The notes under the pieces are model-generated. The model did not search any database and was not told the DNA's origin. It was given only the letters and a program-made list of their open reading frames with translations. A DNA stretch of 11,600 nucleotides from an uncultured Bacteroidales bacterium. Lineage in GTDB: Bacteria > Bacteroidota > Bacteroidia > Bacteroidales > Muribaculaceae. Position numbers and translations under genes: made by a program. Of the stretch, positions 1 to 6,487 are shown piece after piece. The DNA lies in NCBI GenBank assembly GCA_900552315.1, contig URZM01000059.1:1-11600 (forward strand), read 5' to 3'. Numbering within the stretch: position 1 is the first letter of the stretch; every line of letters begins with the position of its first letter.

Positions 1-79
1 CAGGCCACAGAAAAGCCGACAAGGCGACAAGTCCGGCCAGCCGAAAGACACGTGTTATGTTCGGTATCAGTGACGACAT
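1..79 (-). CDS. N-terminus of an exported protein (partial)
   Basis: The reverse strand reads ATG at 79 and stays open to the window edge, giving 26 codons: MSSLIPNITRVFRLAGLVAL followed by SAFLWP. A short polar start with one arginine pair is followed by a hydrophobic stretch, which fits a signal peptide or a first membrane helix. A second ATG at 84-86 is out of frame and soon stops. A good Bacteroidetes promoter lies about 50 nt upstream (130-160). The gene is divergent from the porQ operon. Too little is visible to name the product; confidence is mainly that a gene starts here. Confidence 0.55.
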   Translation of the reverse strand, partial: MSSLIPNITRVFRLAGLVALSAFLWP

Positions 80-129
80 AAGTGCATGGAGAAGAGGGTC
101 ACGAGAGCCCATTCTCCGTTTTGACGGTG

Positions 130-160
130 CAAATATAATGCCCCTCCCGGGATTGTGCAA
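130..160 (-). promoter_or_regulatory. Bacteroidetes-type promoter for the leftward gene
   Basis: On the reverse strand, TTG (158-160) is followed by exactly 20 nt and then TATATTTG (130-137), matching the Bacteroidetes -33/-7 consensus TTTG-N19-21-TAnnTTTG. Transcription would start near 123-126, giving a leader of about 45 nt before the ATG at 79. Confidence 0.65.
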
Positions 161-211
161 GCGTATTAACGTTCCTTAAACAATAAGATACGTTTTTTTA
201 CATTTCAAAAC

Positions 212-238
212 GGCGCACCCACAATTTACGGGTGCGCC
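212..238. repeat. Perfect 9-bp inverted repeat before porQ
   Basis: GGCGCACCC (212-220) and GGGTGCGCC (230-238) are perfect complements around a 9-nt A/T-rich loop. The hairpin ends 17 nt before the chosen porQ start. It is not placed to terminate either divergent gene. A poor -7-like sequence, TACATTTC (199-206), lies just upstream, so the hairpin could sit at the 5' end of the porQ mRNA. It could also be a protein-binding site in the divergent region. Confidence 0.6.
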
Positions 239-255
239 CGGCGTTATTTAGGTGT

Positions 256-1275
256 ATGAAATTCGCAATATCGGCGGCAACGGCCATGCTCGCACTATGC
301 GCGGTCACGGCACGCGCCCAACAATCCACATACAGTTGCCTGGAGATTCCGTACTCGTCCCACGCTTTCGCGCTGGGCGGATACGGAGCGGGCATAGCCG
401 CCATAGACGACGACGTGACTCTGGCCGGCGACAACCCAGGCCTGTTGGGAAACGAGGTGGAGACCCAGGTGGCGTTCAACTACATGCACTACCTGGGCGA
501 CAGCAATTTCGCCGGAGTGCATTTCGGCATGGGCTACGGGGCGCACAGCGCATGGGCCTGCGGCATCCAGTACCTCGGGTTCGGGTCGGTGACAGGCACT
601 CTGCCCGACGGCACGATCACGGGCGATTTCGCCATGCACGACATCATACTCAACGGAGCATACGCCTACGACATCACCGACAGGCTGCGAGGCGGCCTGA
701 ACGTGAAGATGATAGTCTCAAGCTATGAGCACTACTCGGCTCTCGCCATGGCGGCCGACGTGGGCATAAACTACTACGACGACGAGCGGGACATGTCTCT
801 CTCCGCAGTGCTCAAGAACATGGGAGGCCAGATAAAGCGCTTCGACCATGACTATGTGCGAGTGCCCTTCGACATACAGCTGGGATGGATGCAGCGCATA
901 GGCGCCTCCCCGTTCCAGTTCGGGGCAACCGCCCATGACCTCACCCGATGGAAGATGCCGTACTACAAGCACTCCTCCGACGGCTCCCTGGAGAGCGAAA
1001 TCAAGGACTCGTTTGCCGACAACCTGTTTCGCCACCTCACCTTCAGCCTCCAGTACTCCCCTTCGGACAAGTTCTACATCGCCGCCGGATACAACCACAA
1101 GGCCCGTACCGACATGGGTACCTACCGCCGCAATTTCCTGAGCGGATTCTCGGCAGGTTTCGGCCTGCGGGTCAAGGATTTCACCCTCGACGTGAGCTAC
1201 GCCCAGCCCCACAAGGGGGGCTCATCCATAATGCTCAACCTCGCCGTGAACATGCAGGAGCTGCTGAGACTGTGA
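256..1275 (+). CDS. porQ: PorQ-like outer-membrane beta-barrel protein
   Basis: Predicted protein of 339 residues with a clear signal peptide (MKFAISAATAMLALCAVTARA, cleavage before QQ). The frame extends to a GTG at 232, but that codon lies inside a hairpin and would add residues before the signal peptide, so the ATG at 256 is preferred. The mature start, with S-T-Y-S-C-L-E-I-P-Y-S-S and the A-L-G-G and D-N-P-G-L-L-G patterns, is typical of the PorQ family. The rest alternates aromatic and polar residues as in outer-membrane beta-barrels, with no long hydrophobic helix. PorQ is named for type IX secretion in Porphyromonas, but homologues are kept in gut Bacteroidales that lack an obvious secretion cargo system. 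The order porQ - cmk - ispH is a recurrent Bacteroidales arrangement (from memory) and supports the call. It is the first gene of the operon. Its exact function here is uncertain. Confidence 0.8.
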   Translation: MKFAISAATAMLALCAVTARAQQSTYSCLEIPYSSHAFALGGYGAGIAAIDDDVTLAGDNPGLLGNEVETQVAFNYMHYLGDSNFAGVHFGMGYGAHSAWACGIQYLGFGSVTGTLPDGTITGDFAMHDIILNGAYAYDITDRLRGGLNVKMIVSSYEHYSALAMAADVGINYYDDERDMSLSAVLKNMGGQIKRFDHDYVRVPFDIQLGWMQRIGASPFQFGATAHDLTRWKMPYYKHSSDGSLESEIKDSFADNLFRHLTFSLQYSPSDKFYIAAGYNHKARTDMGTYRRNFLSGFSAGFGLRVKDFTLDVSYAQPHKGGSSIMLNLAVNMQELLRL

Positions 1276-1325
1276 CCCCCTGCCTTGCAATTCCATTCAC
1301 CACAACATGTAAACACATCACTGTC

Positions 1326-1694
1326 ATGAAGAAACTACTCACCCTCCTGCTCGCCGCCACGGCAACCGTCTCGGCAAAGGCCGTCACCCTGTTCCCATTC
1401 TTCGTGGACGTGGCGGGCGACTACACCGACAAAACCCCGCAGCAGCTCGAGCCGCTCGGCATGGATTTCATGTACACGGCCAAGTCAAGCTTCTTCGGAG
1501 ACCTCCAAAGCTCCGACGCATTCCTTATGGACGTGATGCCCTTCTCCTCCGAGCCAATAACCCGCGACGAATACAAGAAAGGGGACGCCTCGGTGGTGAC
1601 ATATTCCTCGCCCCAGGAGAACGGGGCAGTCTCCACCGTTTACCTCATCTCCCTGCCCGGCGACGATTTCTGGGTAGCCTACACCGAACAGTGA
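1326..1694 (+). CDS. Small secreted protein of unknown function
   Basis: Predicted protein of 122 residues that I do not recognise. Residues 1-19 (MKKLLTLLLAATATVSAKA) form a standard signal peptide with no lipobox cysteine, so a soluble periplasmic or secreted protein is likely. The mature part is about 103 residues, has no cysteine and no second hydrophobic helix, and is rich in D, S, F and P. Its end (V-Y-L-I-S-L-P-G-D-D-F-W-V-A-Y-T-E-Q) looks like beta strands. It begins 50 nt after porQ and ends 18 nt before cmk, so it is almost certainly co-transcribed. Its position suggests it might work with PorQ at the envelope, but that is only inference. Confidence 0.75.
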   Translation: MKKLLTLLLAATATVSAKAVTLFPFFVDVAGDYTDKTPQQLEPLGMDFMYTAKSSFFGDLQSSDAFLMDVMPFSSEPITRDEYKKGDASVVTYSSPQENGAVSTVYLISLPGDDFWVAYTEQ

Positions 1695-1712
1695 CCAGCA
1701 CACCCGCACCAT

Positions 1713-2405
1713 ATGAAAAAGATAATAGTAGCCATAGACGGCTTCTCCTCCTCAGGCAAAAGCACCATGGCCAAGTCGCTTGCGGCCAAGGTCGGATATA
1801 AATACATAGACAGCGGAGCGATGTACCGAGCCGTGACCCTGTACGCCATGCGGCACGGCCTCATAGCCCCCGACGGATCCATAGACACGGCGGCTCTGGA
1901 ACAAGCGCTCCCCGCCATCGACATCGATTTCCGCGTGGACCCATCCACAGGCAAAAGCCACACTTTCCTTGACGGCGAAGACGTGGAAAGCCCCATACGT
2001 TCCATGGAAGTGGCCTCGCATGTCAGTCCGATAGCCGTGATTCCCGCCGTGCGCCGCTCCCTCACCGCACGCATGCAGCGCTTCGGCGTCGAGAAGGGGA
2101 TAGTGATGGATGGCCGCGACATAGGGACCACCGTGTTCCCCCACGCCGAGATGAAGGTGTTCGTGGACGCCTCCCCCCAGGTGCGAGCGCGCCGCAGATT
2201 CGAGGAACTGAAGGCCAAGGGACAGCCTGCCGACTACGAGGCGGTGCTGGCCAACGTGCGCGAGCGTGACCGCATAGACAGTACCCGCGCCGAAAGCCCG
2301 CTGCGCAAAGCCCCCGACGCCGACGTCCTCTGCAATGACGACATGGGCATCGATGACCAGGAGCGGTGGATGCTCGACCTGTTCCACTCCAAGACATCCG
2401 AATGA
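1713..2405 (+). CDS. cmk: Cytidylate kinase ((d)CMP kinase)
   Basis: Predicted protein of 230 residues, normal length for the family. It phosphorylates CMP and dCMP with ATP in the cytoplasm, feeding CTP and dCTP synthesis. The P-loop is G-F-S-S-S-G-K-S-T at residues 10-18. The CMP-binding stretch Y-I-D-S-G-A-M-Y-R follows at about 31-39. Later come D-G-R-D-I-G-T-T-V-F-P, a basic lid segment (A-R-R-R-F-E-E-L) and the D-S-T-R-A-E-S-P-L-R-K-A-P-D-A signature. F-S-S-S in place of the usual P-A-S-S in the P-loop is a variant I associate with Bacteroidetes. The ATG follows the previous stop by 18 nt, and the stop overlaps the ispH start (ATGA), suggesting translational coupling. Confidence 0.96.
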   Translation: MKKIIVAIDGFSSSGKSTMAKSLAAKVGYKYIDSGAMYRAVTLYAMRHGLIAPDGSIDTAALEQALPAIDIDFRVDPSTGKSHTFLDGEDVESPIRSMEVASHVSPIAVIPAVRRSLTARMQRFGVEKGIVMDGRDIGTTVFPHAEMKVFVDASPQVRARRRFEELKAKGQPADYEAVLANVRERDRIDSTRAESPLRKAPDADVLCNDDMGIDDQERWMLDLFHSKTSE

Positions 2406-3271
2406 GTCCGAAAATAGAAATAGACGCCGATTCCGGCTTCTGCTTCGGGGTGGTGACGGCTATCCGCAAGGCGGAACAGGAACTGAACGCACGGGGCACG
2501 CTATACTGCCTCGGAGACATAGTCCATAACTCCAACGAGGTGGAACGCCTCCGGGCCAAAGGCCTGCGCACCATAACACACTCGGACCTGGAAAACCTCA
2601 GGGACGTCAAGGTGCTGCTGCGTGCTCACGGCGAACCACCGGCCACATACCATACGGCACAGGAGCGAGGCATAGAGATAATAGACGCTACATGCCCGGT
2701 GGTGCTCCAGCTCCAGAAACGCATCAAGGCAGCCTACCAGATGGCTCGCCAGACACGCGTTCCTCCTCTCATCCTTATATACGGAAAGCCAGGACACGCC
2801 GAGGTCAACGGGCTGGTGGGGCAGACCGAGGGGACGGCGCTCGTCATTCAGGGGCTCGAGGACCTGGACAAGCTCGACCTCGACCGCGACATTCTACTCT
2901 ATTCCCAGACCACAAAATCCCTGACCGGATTCTCAGAGATAATAGACGAGATAAAGAGGCGCAAGCACACCGGCGAGTTCCATTATTTCGACACCATCTG
3001 CCGCCGGGTAGCCGGCCGCATACCCAAAATACGCGAGTTCGCAAGGAGCCATGAGGTGATACTGTTCGTGAGCGGACGCAAGAGCAGCAACGGAAAGGCC
3101 CTGTTCGAGGAATGTCGGCGCGTGAACGAAAACACCTATTTCATATCCGAACCAAGCGAGATAGACCCTGTCTGGACCCGTGGTGCCTCCACCATAGGCA
3201 TCTGCGGGGCCACATCCACTCCGCGCTGGCTCATGGAGTCCGTAAGGGAGTATTTGCTCGAACACAATTGA
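2402..3271 (+). CDS. ispH: 4-hydroxy-3-methylbut-2-enyl diphosphate reductase
   Basis: Predicted protein of 289 residues. IspH is the last enzyme of the non-mevalonate pathway. It uses a [4Fe-4S] cluster to reduce HMBPP to isopentenyl and dimethylallyl diphosphate. The three cluster cysteines are visible at C14 (G-F-C-F-G), C98 (A-T-C-P-V) and C200 (D-T-I-C-R). Substrate-binding residues expected in the family are present: H42 (V-H-N), H76 (R-A-H-G-E), H132 and E134 (G-H-A-E) and T170 (S-Q-T-T). The ATG at 2402 overlaps the cmk stop. The frame is open 36 nt further upstream, inside cmk, but the conserved N-terminus (M-S-P-K-I-E-I-D) fixes this start. It supplies precursors for the polyprenyl chain that menA, two genes on, attaches to the quinone ring. 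Confidence 0.96.
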   Translation: MSPKIEIDADSGFCFGVVTAIRKAEQELNARGTLYCLGDIVHNSNEVERLRAKGLRTITHSDLENLRDVKVLLRAHGEPPATYHTAQERGIEIIDATCPVVLQLQKRIKAAYQMARQTRVPPLILIYGKPGHAEVNGLVGQTEGTALVIQGLEDLDKLDLDRDILLYSQTTKSLTGFSEIIDEIKRRKHTGEFHYFDTICRRVAGRIPKIREFARSHEVILFVSGRKSSNGKALFEECRRVNENTYFISEPSEIDPVWTRGASTIGICGATSTPRWLMESVREYLLEHN

Positions 3272-3275
3272 GAAT

Positions 3276-3743
3276 ATGCTTTTTGAAACCCAGGAACAAC
3301 AAGACGAGCGCTTCATGCGCATAGCCCTCCAGGAAGCGGCACAGGCAGCCGAGGAAGACGAGATTCCGGTAGGTGCCGTAATAGTGCAAGACGGCCAGCT
3401 GATAGCGCGAGCGCACAACCTCACCGAGAGGCTGCGCGACGTCACGGCCCACGCCGAGATGCAGGCCATAACCTCCGCAGCCATGACATTAGGGGGCAAA
3501 TACCTGCAAGGCTGCACACTATACGTCACCGTGGAGCCATGCCCCATGTGTGCCGGAGCCATCGGCTGGGCGCAAGTGGCCCGCATAGTCTGGGCCACCT
3601 CCGACCCCAAGCGCGGATACACCTCGCTTACGCCCCCCACGGGGCCGCACAGCCCCCTGCATCCCAAAGCCGTTGTCACAGCCGGCGTCCTGGCAGACCA
3701 GGCCCGCGAGCTCATGCAATCGTTTTTCCGCACACGACGCTAA
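3276..3743 (+). CDS. tadA: tRNA adenosine(34) deaminase (TadA-type nucleoside deaminase)
   Basis: Predicted protein of 155 residues, typical of TadA. The zinc-dependent cytidine-deaminase fold shows H-A-E at 59-61 (zinc ligand H59 and catalytic E61) and P-C-P-M-C at 88-92 (zinc ligands C89 and C92). The N-terminal helix (F-M-R-I-A-L-Q-E-A-A) and P-V-G-A-V-I-V at 31-37 are also characteristic. TadA converts the wobble adenosine of tRNA-Arg(ACG) to inosine. Members of this fold also deaminate guanine or other bases, so a broader nucleoside deaminase remains possible. Only 4 nt separate it from ispH. Confidence 0.88.
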   Translation: MLFETQEQQDERFMRIALQEAAQAAEEDEIPVGAVIVQDGQLIARAHNLTERLRDVTAHAEMQAITSAAMTLGGKYLQGCTLYVTVEPCPMCAGAIGWAQVARIVWATSDPKRGYTSLTPPTGPHSPLHPKAVVTAGVLADQARELMQSFFRTRR

Positions 3744-3760
3744 AAGCCCTTTGATACAAC

Positions 3761-4648
3761 ATGAAAAATCCCTGGATAGAGGCCACGCGGCCTCGTACAT
3801 TGCCGGTAAGCTTAGCCGGAGTCATCACAGGCACGGCATGCGCCGCCCACTACGGGCCCGTATGCTGGTGGCAGGCGGCCCTGTGCCTGATCTTCGCCCT
3901 CCTGGCGCAGGTGGCCTCCAATTTCGCCAACGAATACTTTGATTTCAAAGGAGGACTCGACCGCAAAGGGCGCGAAGGTTTCCGTCGAGGTGTCACCGAA
4001 GGCGACATATCACCGAAGGCCATGCTCGCCGCCACGCTCGCCACACTGGGTGCGGCATGCCTCGCCGGCCTGGCAATGCTCCTGCTCAGCGGCCAATGGT
4101 GGCTCCTCCTCCCCGGCATGCTGATCGCACTGTTCGCGCTCGGCTACAGCACAGGGCCCTGGCCGCTGAGCCACCACGGGCTCGGAGACCTGGCCGTCGT
4201 CGTTTTCTTCGGCCTGGTCCCTGTCTGCCTCACGGCATATCTCTGTTCCGGAGCCTCCTGGCATGCGTTGCCGATGGCCCTTCCAGCCTCTGTCGGCATC
4301 GGGTTGCTGGCAGCCAACGTACTCATAGTCAACAATTACCGCGATGCGGACGATGATCGCGCCTGCGGCAAGCACACCACAGTGGTCCTGCTGGGCAGGA
4401 AATTCATGAGCTGGGCCTACCTCGTGGCCGGCGTGGCCGCCATAGCCGTGATGTGGCCGGTATGGCACGCCACAATGCTCTACTCCTGGTTCATACCCCT
4501 GCTATACCTCGCAATCCACCGCGCAATCTGGATTCAGCTGCGGAGACGCACCGGTGCATCCCTGAACCCGCTGCTTGGACTCACGGCCATGAACCTCCTC
4601 ATGCTCGCCCTCTTCACCTCCGCCGCCCTCATGCTCTGCCCCGCATGA
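3761..4648 (+). CDS. menA: 1,4-dihydroxy-2-naphthoate polyprenyltransferase
   Basis: Predicted integral membrane protein of 295 residues with about eight hydrophobic helices, of the UbiA prenyltransferase superfamily. It joins a polyprenyl chain to dihydroxynaphthoate in menaquinone synthesis. The first Asp-rich motif is N-E-Y-F-D-F-K-G-G-L-D (57-67). The second is N-N-Y-R-D-A-D-D-D-R (191-200), followed by G-K-H-T-T-V, as in MenA rather than UbiA. The N-terminus W-I-E-A-T-R-P-R-T-L-P is also MenA-like. The ATG is 17 nt after tadA, and menA is the last gene before the terminator at 4669-4708. No other men genes are visible here. Confidence 0.93.
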   Translation: MKNPWIEATRPRTLPVSLAGVITGTACAAHYGPVCWWQAALCLIFALLAQVASNFANEYFDFKGGLDRKGREGFRRGVTEGDISPKAMLAATLATLGAACLAGLAMLLLSGQWWLLLPGMLIALFALGYSTGPWPLSHHGLGDLAVVVFFGLVPVCLTAYLCSGASWHALPMALPASVGIGLLAANVLIVNNYRDADDDRACGKHTTVVLLGRKFMSWAYLVAGVAAIAVMWPVWHATMLYSWFIPLLYLAIHRAIWIQLRRRTGASLNPLLGLTAMNLLMLALFTSAALMLCPA

Positions 4649-4668
4649 CGCTCCGCCCCTCCCCCCAA

Positions 4669-4708
4669 AAAATGGAGATGCACCGAATCCTCGGCACATC
4701 TCCATTTT
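4669..4708. terminator. Bidirectional intrinsic terminator between menA and the lipoprotein gene
   Basis: A 12-bp perfect stem runs from AAAATGGAGATG (4669-4680) to CATCTCCATTTT (4697-4708). An inner CCGA-ATCC-TCGG hairpin sits on top. The arms end in A-runs and T-runs, so it can act for menA on the plus strand and, with a longer run of Ts, for the convergent gene on the minus strand. Confidence 0.85.
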
Positions 4709-4733
4709 CGTATTTCATCAACGGTGCTGTGGC

Positions 4734-5225
4734 TCAGTCCACCTTCTTGAAATAACCGTTGAAACCGCTAAGCTGAAGCATGCTGTTACCCTCGATGGTC
4801 GTGAACGTAATCGTGGCTCCGTGAGCCCTCCCCTTCTTGTTCATTGCAGCCAAATCCTCATTGTTGGCGTTAAGCTCGGATTTCATCTGCTTGATTTCAC
4901 TCTCCGCATACCCGTCCGTACGTAAAGTGGTGAGATCATAATATAACTGCAGCTTGCCCTTCTTCACATTCCACGCGCCTCTTACGGACCATGTCTTCAT
5001 GGTGGCCTCCTTGATGTTCATCGACGAGTATCCGTAAGTGAACTCCCCATCCCTGTTAAAGATGTACTGGCGCACCACGGGTTCCTGCTCATTACCTGAC
5101 TCCAGCCTCCATGTGCCGGGAAGCTGCATGGTATAAAGGGCATCGTTTTCAGAATTGTCCTCATTGCACGACCACAGGCCTGCCACAGCGACAACCATAA
5201 ATAAAATTGCAAAAAGCTTCTTCAT
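4734..5225 (-). CDS. Lipoprotein with a lipocalin-like domain
   Basis: Predicted protein of 163 residues. The frame begins upstream at 5249, but the ATG at 5225 starts a canonical lipoprotein signal: M-K-K-L-F-A-I-L-F-M, then A-G-L-W-S-C with the lipidated cysteine at residue 20. The acidic N-E-D-N after the cysteine resembles the export tag that sends Bacteroidetes lipoproteins to the cell surface (inference). The mature part starts with L-P-G-T-W-R-L-E-S at about 35-43 and continues with alternating strands (residues 50-95 and 135-160) around a charged helical segment (105-130). This pattern suits small lipocalin-like barrels of Bacteroidales, but no ligand can be named. It is a single gene, convergent with menA. 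Confidence 0.8.
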   Translation of the reverse strand: MKKLFAILFMVVAVAGLWSCNEDNSENDALYTMQLPGTWRLESGNEQEPVVRQYIFNRDGEFTYGYSSMNIKEATMKTWSVRGAWNVKKGKLQLYYDLTTLRTDGYAESEIKQMKSELNANNEDLAAMNKKGRAHGATITFTTIEGNSMLQLSGFNGYFKKVD

Positions 5226-5292
5226 ATATAAATGTTTTTGGTTTGACAAGATTCATTATCGGGACAACCGGCACCTGACCCCGTTGACCGCG

Positions 5293-5300
5293 CAAAGTTA
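5293..5300 (-). promoter_or_regulatory. Possible -7 element of the lipoprotein gene
   Basis: The reverse strand reads TAACTTTG, a match to TAnnTTTG, 67 nt before the start at 5225. No TTG lies at the expected 20-nt distance upstream, so the promoter is weak or differs from the others here. Confidence 0.4.
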
Positions 5301-5333
5301 AACAAAAAAAATGACTCCGCGCCATTGACAATG

Positions 5334-5370
5334 AAAAAAACAGCACCGGAATCCTTGGACTCCGATGCTG
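5334..5370 (-). terminator. rplS: Intrinsic terminator of rplS
   Basis: Read on the reverse strand, CAGCATCGGA (5361-5370) pairs with TCCGGTGCTG (5341-5350), with one G-T wobble, and is followed at once by seven Ts (5334-5340). It lies about 70 nt after the rplS stop. Confidence 0.85.
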
Positions 5371-5439
5371 TCGGTATAATCAAAAAAATTTGCCTTATGG
5401 CACTTGCGTGTTCATGCGTGTGCGAGCGGCGGCAGGCGC

Positions 5440-5799
5440 TCAGGCCTTCTTGACTACGCGACGCTCCTTGATGCGGGCCTTCTTTCCTGTGAGGGCACGC
5501 AGATAATACAGCTTGGCGCGGCGCACCTTGCCATACTTGTTGACCACGATGGAGTCAATGAAAGGCGACTCAATGGGGAATATACGCTCCACGCCGATGC
5601 CGTCAGAAATCTTGCGGACCGTGAAACGCTTCTTCTCTCCCTCGCCGTTGATGCGGATAACCACACCGCGATACTGCTGGATACGCTCCTTGTTGCCCTC
5701 CTTGATGCGATAAGCCACCGTTATCGTGTCGCCGGGGCCAAACTCGGGATGCTGCTTGCCTGTGGCAAAAGCCTCCTCTGCAATCTTGATTAAATCCAT
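5440..5799 (-). CDS. rplS: 50S ribosomal protein L19
   Basis: Predicted protein of 119 residues, normal for L19, which sits at the interface of the two ribosomal subunits. The family pattern is clear: P-E-F-G-P-G-D-T-I-T-V, then Q-Q-Y-R-G-V-V-I, F-T-V-R-K-I-S-D-G-I-G-V-E-R-I-F-P and G-K-V-R-R-A-K-L-Y-Y-L-R. The frame runs upstream to 5967, but homologues begin at M-D-L-I-K-I, so the ATG at 5799 is chosen. The gene is alone, without trmD beside it. It has its own promoter (5928-5958), a leader of about 125 nt with a stem next to the start, and a strong terminator. Lysine- and arginine-rich C-terminus. Confidence 0.97.
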   Translation of the reverse strand: MDLIKIAEEAFATGKQHPEFGPGDTITVAYRIKEGNKERIQQYRGVVIRINGEGEKKRFTVRKISDGIGVERIFPIESPFIDSIVVNKYGKVRRAKLYYLRALTGKKARIKERRVVKKA

Positions 5800-5807
5800 G
5801 TCTCTTG

Positions 5808-5845
5808 TACGAATTATTAAGTGTTTTGACCGCGCAATATTCGTA
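5808..5845 (-). promoter_or_regulatory. Stem-loop in the rplS leader
   Basis: On the reverse strand TACGAATATT (5836-5845) pairs with AATAATTCGTA (5808-5818) apart from one bulged A, closing a loop of 17 nt that ends only 8 nt before the rplS start codon. Further upstream in the same leader, AGTCC-CGCA-GGACT and CGGG-AGT-CCCG compete for shared bases. This is a candidate control region for ribosomal protein synthesis; no known family is assigned. Confidence 0.4.
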
Positions 5846-5927
5846 AGTATCTCATACCAAGGTATTTGCAAGTCCTGCGGGACTCCCGTCGGCACCCCGG
5901 CCTTACCAGAGATTGCGAAATCGGCTG

Positions 5928-5958
5928 CAAAGTAACAAAAAATCCCGCACATGAGCAA
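5928..5958 (-). promoter_or_regulatory. Promoter of rplS
   Basis: On the reverse strand TTG (5956-5958), 20 nt, then TTACTTTG (5928-5935), one base off TAnnTTTG. It lies back to back with the rpmH promoter (6015-6046). The two explain most of the 327-nt gene-free stretch 5800-6126, together with the leaders. Confidence 0.6.
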
Positions 5959-6014
5959 GCCCCACACGAAAAATCTGATGTCAAATCTTTATCACACACT
6001 TTTTTAACGGAATA

Positions 6015-6046
6015 TTTGGCGGTCTGAGATTCGTTTTGTAATTTTG
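6015..6046 (+). promoter_or_regulatory. Promoter of rpmH
   Basis: TTTG (6015-6018), 20 nt, TAATTTTG (6039-6046): a full match to the Bacteroidetes consensus. Transcription should begin near 6050-6053, giving a leader of about 75 nt. Confidence 0.85.
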
Positions 6047-6064
6047 CAGTCCGAAATACGCCTC

Positions 6065-6090
6065 CCCGGGGCAGCGTGTGCCCTGCCGGG
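6065..6090 (+). promoter_or_regulatory. GC-rich hairpin in the rpmH leader
   Basis: GGCAG (6070-6074) pairs with CTGCC (6083-6087) around an 8-nt loop. CCC (6065-6067) can extend the stem with GGG (6088-6090) across a GG bulge. It is followed by an unstructured A/T-rich stretch up to the start codon, as expected for translation start in this phylum. A role in L34 control is possible but unproven. Confidence 0.4.
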
Positions 6091-6126
6091 CGCAAACCAT
6101 GAATCAATAAAAATATCGATATAAAA

Positions 6127-6282
6127 ATGAAAAGGACTTTTCAACCCTCAAACCGTCGCCGTGTCAACAAGCATGGCTTCCGCGAAAGAATGGCCACCAA
6201 GGACGGTCGCAAAGTACTCTCACGCCGCCGCGCCAAAGGCCGCCGCTCACTTACAGTAAGCGACCACATCGCATCCAAGTAA
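6127..6282 (+). CDS. rpmH: 50S ribosomal protein L34
   Basis: Predicted protein of 51 residues, beginning M-K-R-T-F-Q-P-S-N-R-R-R and containing H-G-F-R-E-R-M and G-R-K-V-L-S-R-R-R-A-K-G-R, the almost invariant L34 pattern. L34 is a small basic protein of the large subunit. The length is a little above the common 44-47 because of the C-terminal tail T-V-S-D-H-I-A-S-K. The ATG follows an A-rich run, with no Shine-Dalgarno site. The usual neighbour rnpA is not next to it; the gene has its own promoter and a terminator 48 nt downstream, so it is transcribed alone. Confidence 0.97.
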   Translation: MKRTFQPSNRRRVNKHGFRERMATKDGRKVLSRRRAKGRRSLTVSDHIASK

Positions 6283-6329
6283 GCGAGCCGACGCGATGTC
6301 GCCGGGCGGCGAAGCTTGCCCTGACGAGA

Positions 6330-6367
6330 AAAAGCGGGAAAGACCCATCACAGTCTTTCCCGCTTTT
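6330..6367 (+). terminator. rpmH: Intrinsic terminator of rpmH
   Basis: A 15-bp perfect stem, AAAAGCGGGAAAGAC (6330-6344) with GTCTTTCCCGCTTTT (6353-6367), encloses an 8-nt loop and ends in four Ts. Confidence 0.9.
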
Positions 6368-6418
6368 CCGTATTGGCCTCCATCCCCACGCCTACGATGG
6401 AACCTGCTCCGATACATT

Positions 6419-6458
6419 AAAGCCGGAAACTCTCCCCTGCGGGAAAATCTCCGGCTTT
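6419..6458 (-). terminator. rpsO: Likely terminator of rpsO
   Basis: AAAGCCGGA (6419-6427) and TCCGGCTTT (6450-6458) form a 9-bp stem with a small inner TCCC-GGGA hairpin. It lies 30 nt after the rpsO stop. The T-run is short (three, then AA), so it is a weaker terminator than that of rpmH. Confidence 0.7.
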
Positions 6459-6487
6459 GCCTTTGCCGTCATGTCCGGACTCGCCGC

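Noticed and set aside
232..255. GTG start giving porQ eight extra residues
   Set aside because: The GTG is inside a stable hairpin and the added residues precede a complete signal peptide starting at 256.
2062..2610. Arg/Ser-rich antisense frame across cmk and ispH
   Set aside because: It is a composition artefact opposite two clearly conserved genes.
5800..5967. Upstream extension of the rplS reading frame
   Set aside because: The extension covers the promoter and leader, and L19 homologues start at M-D-L-I-K-I.
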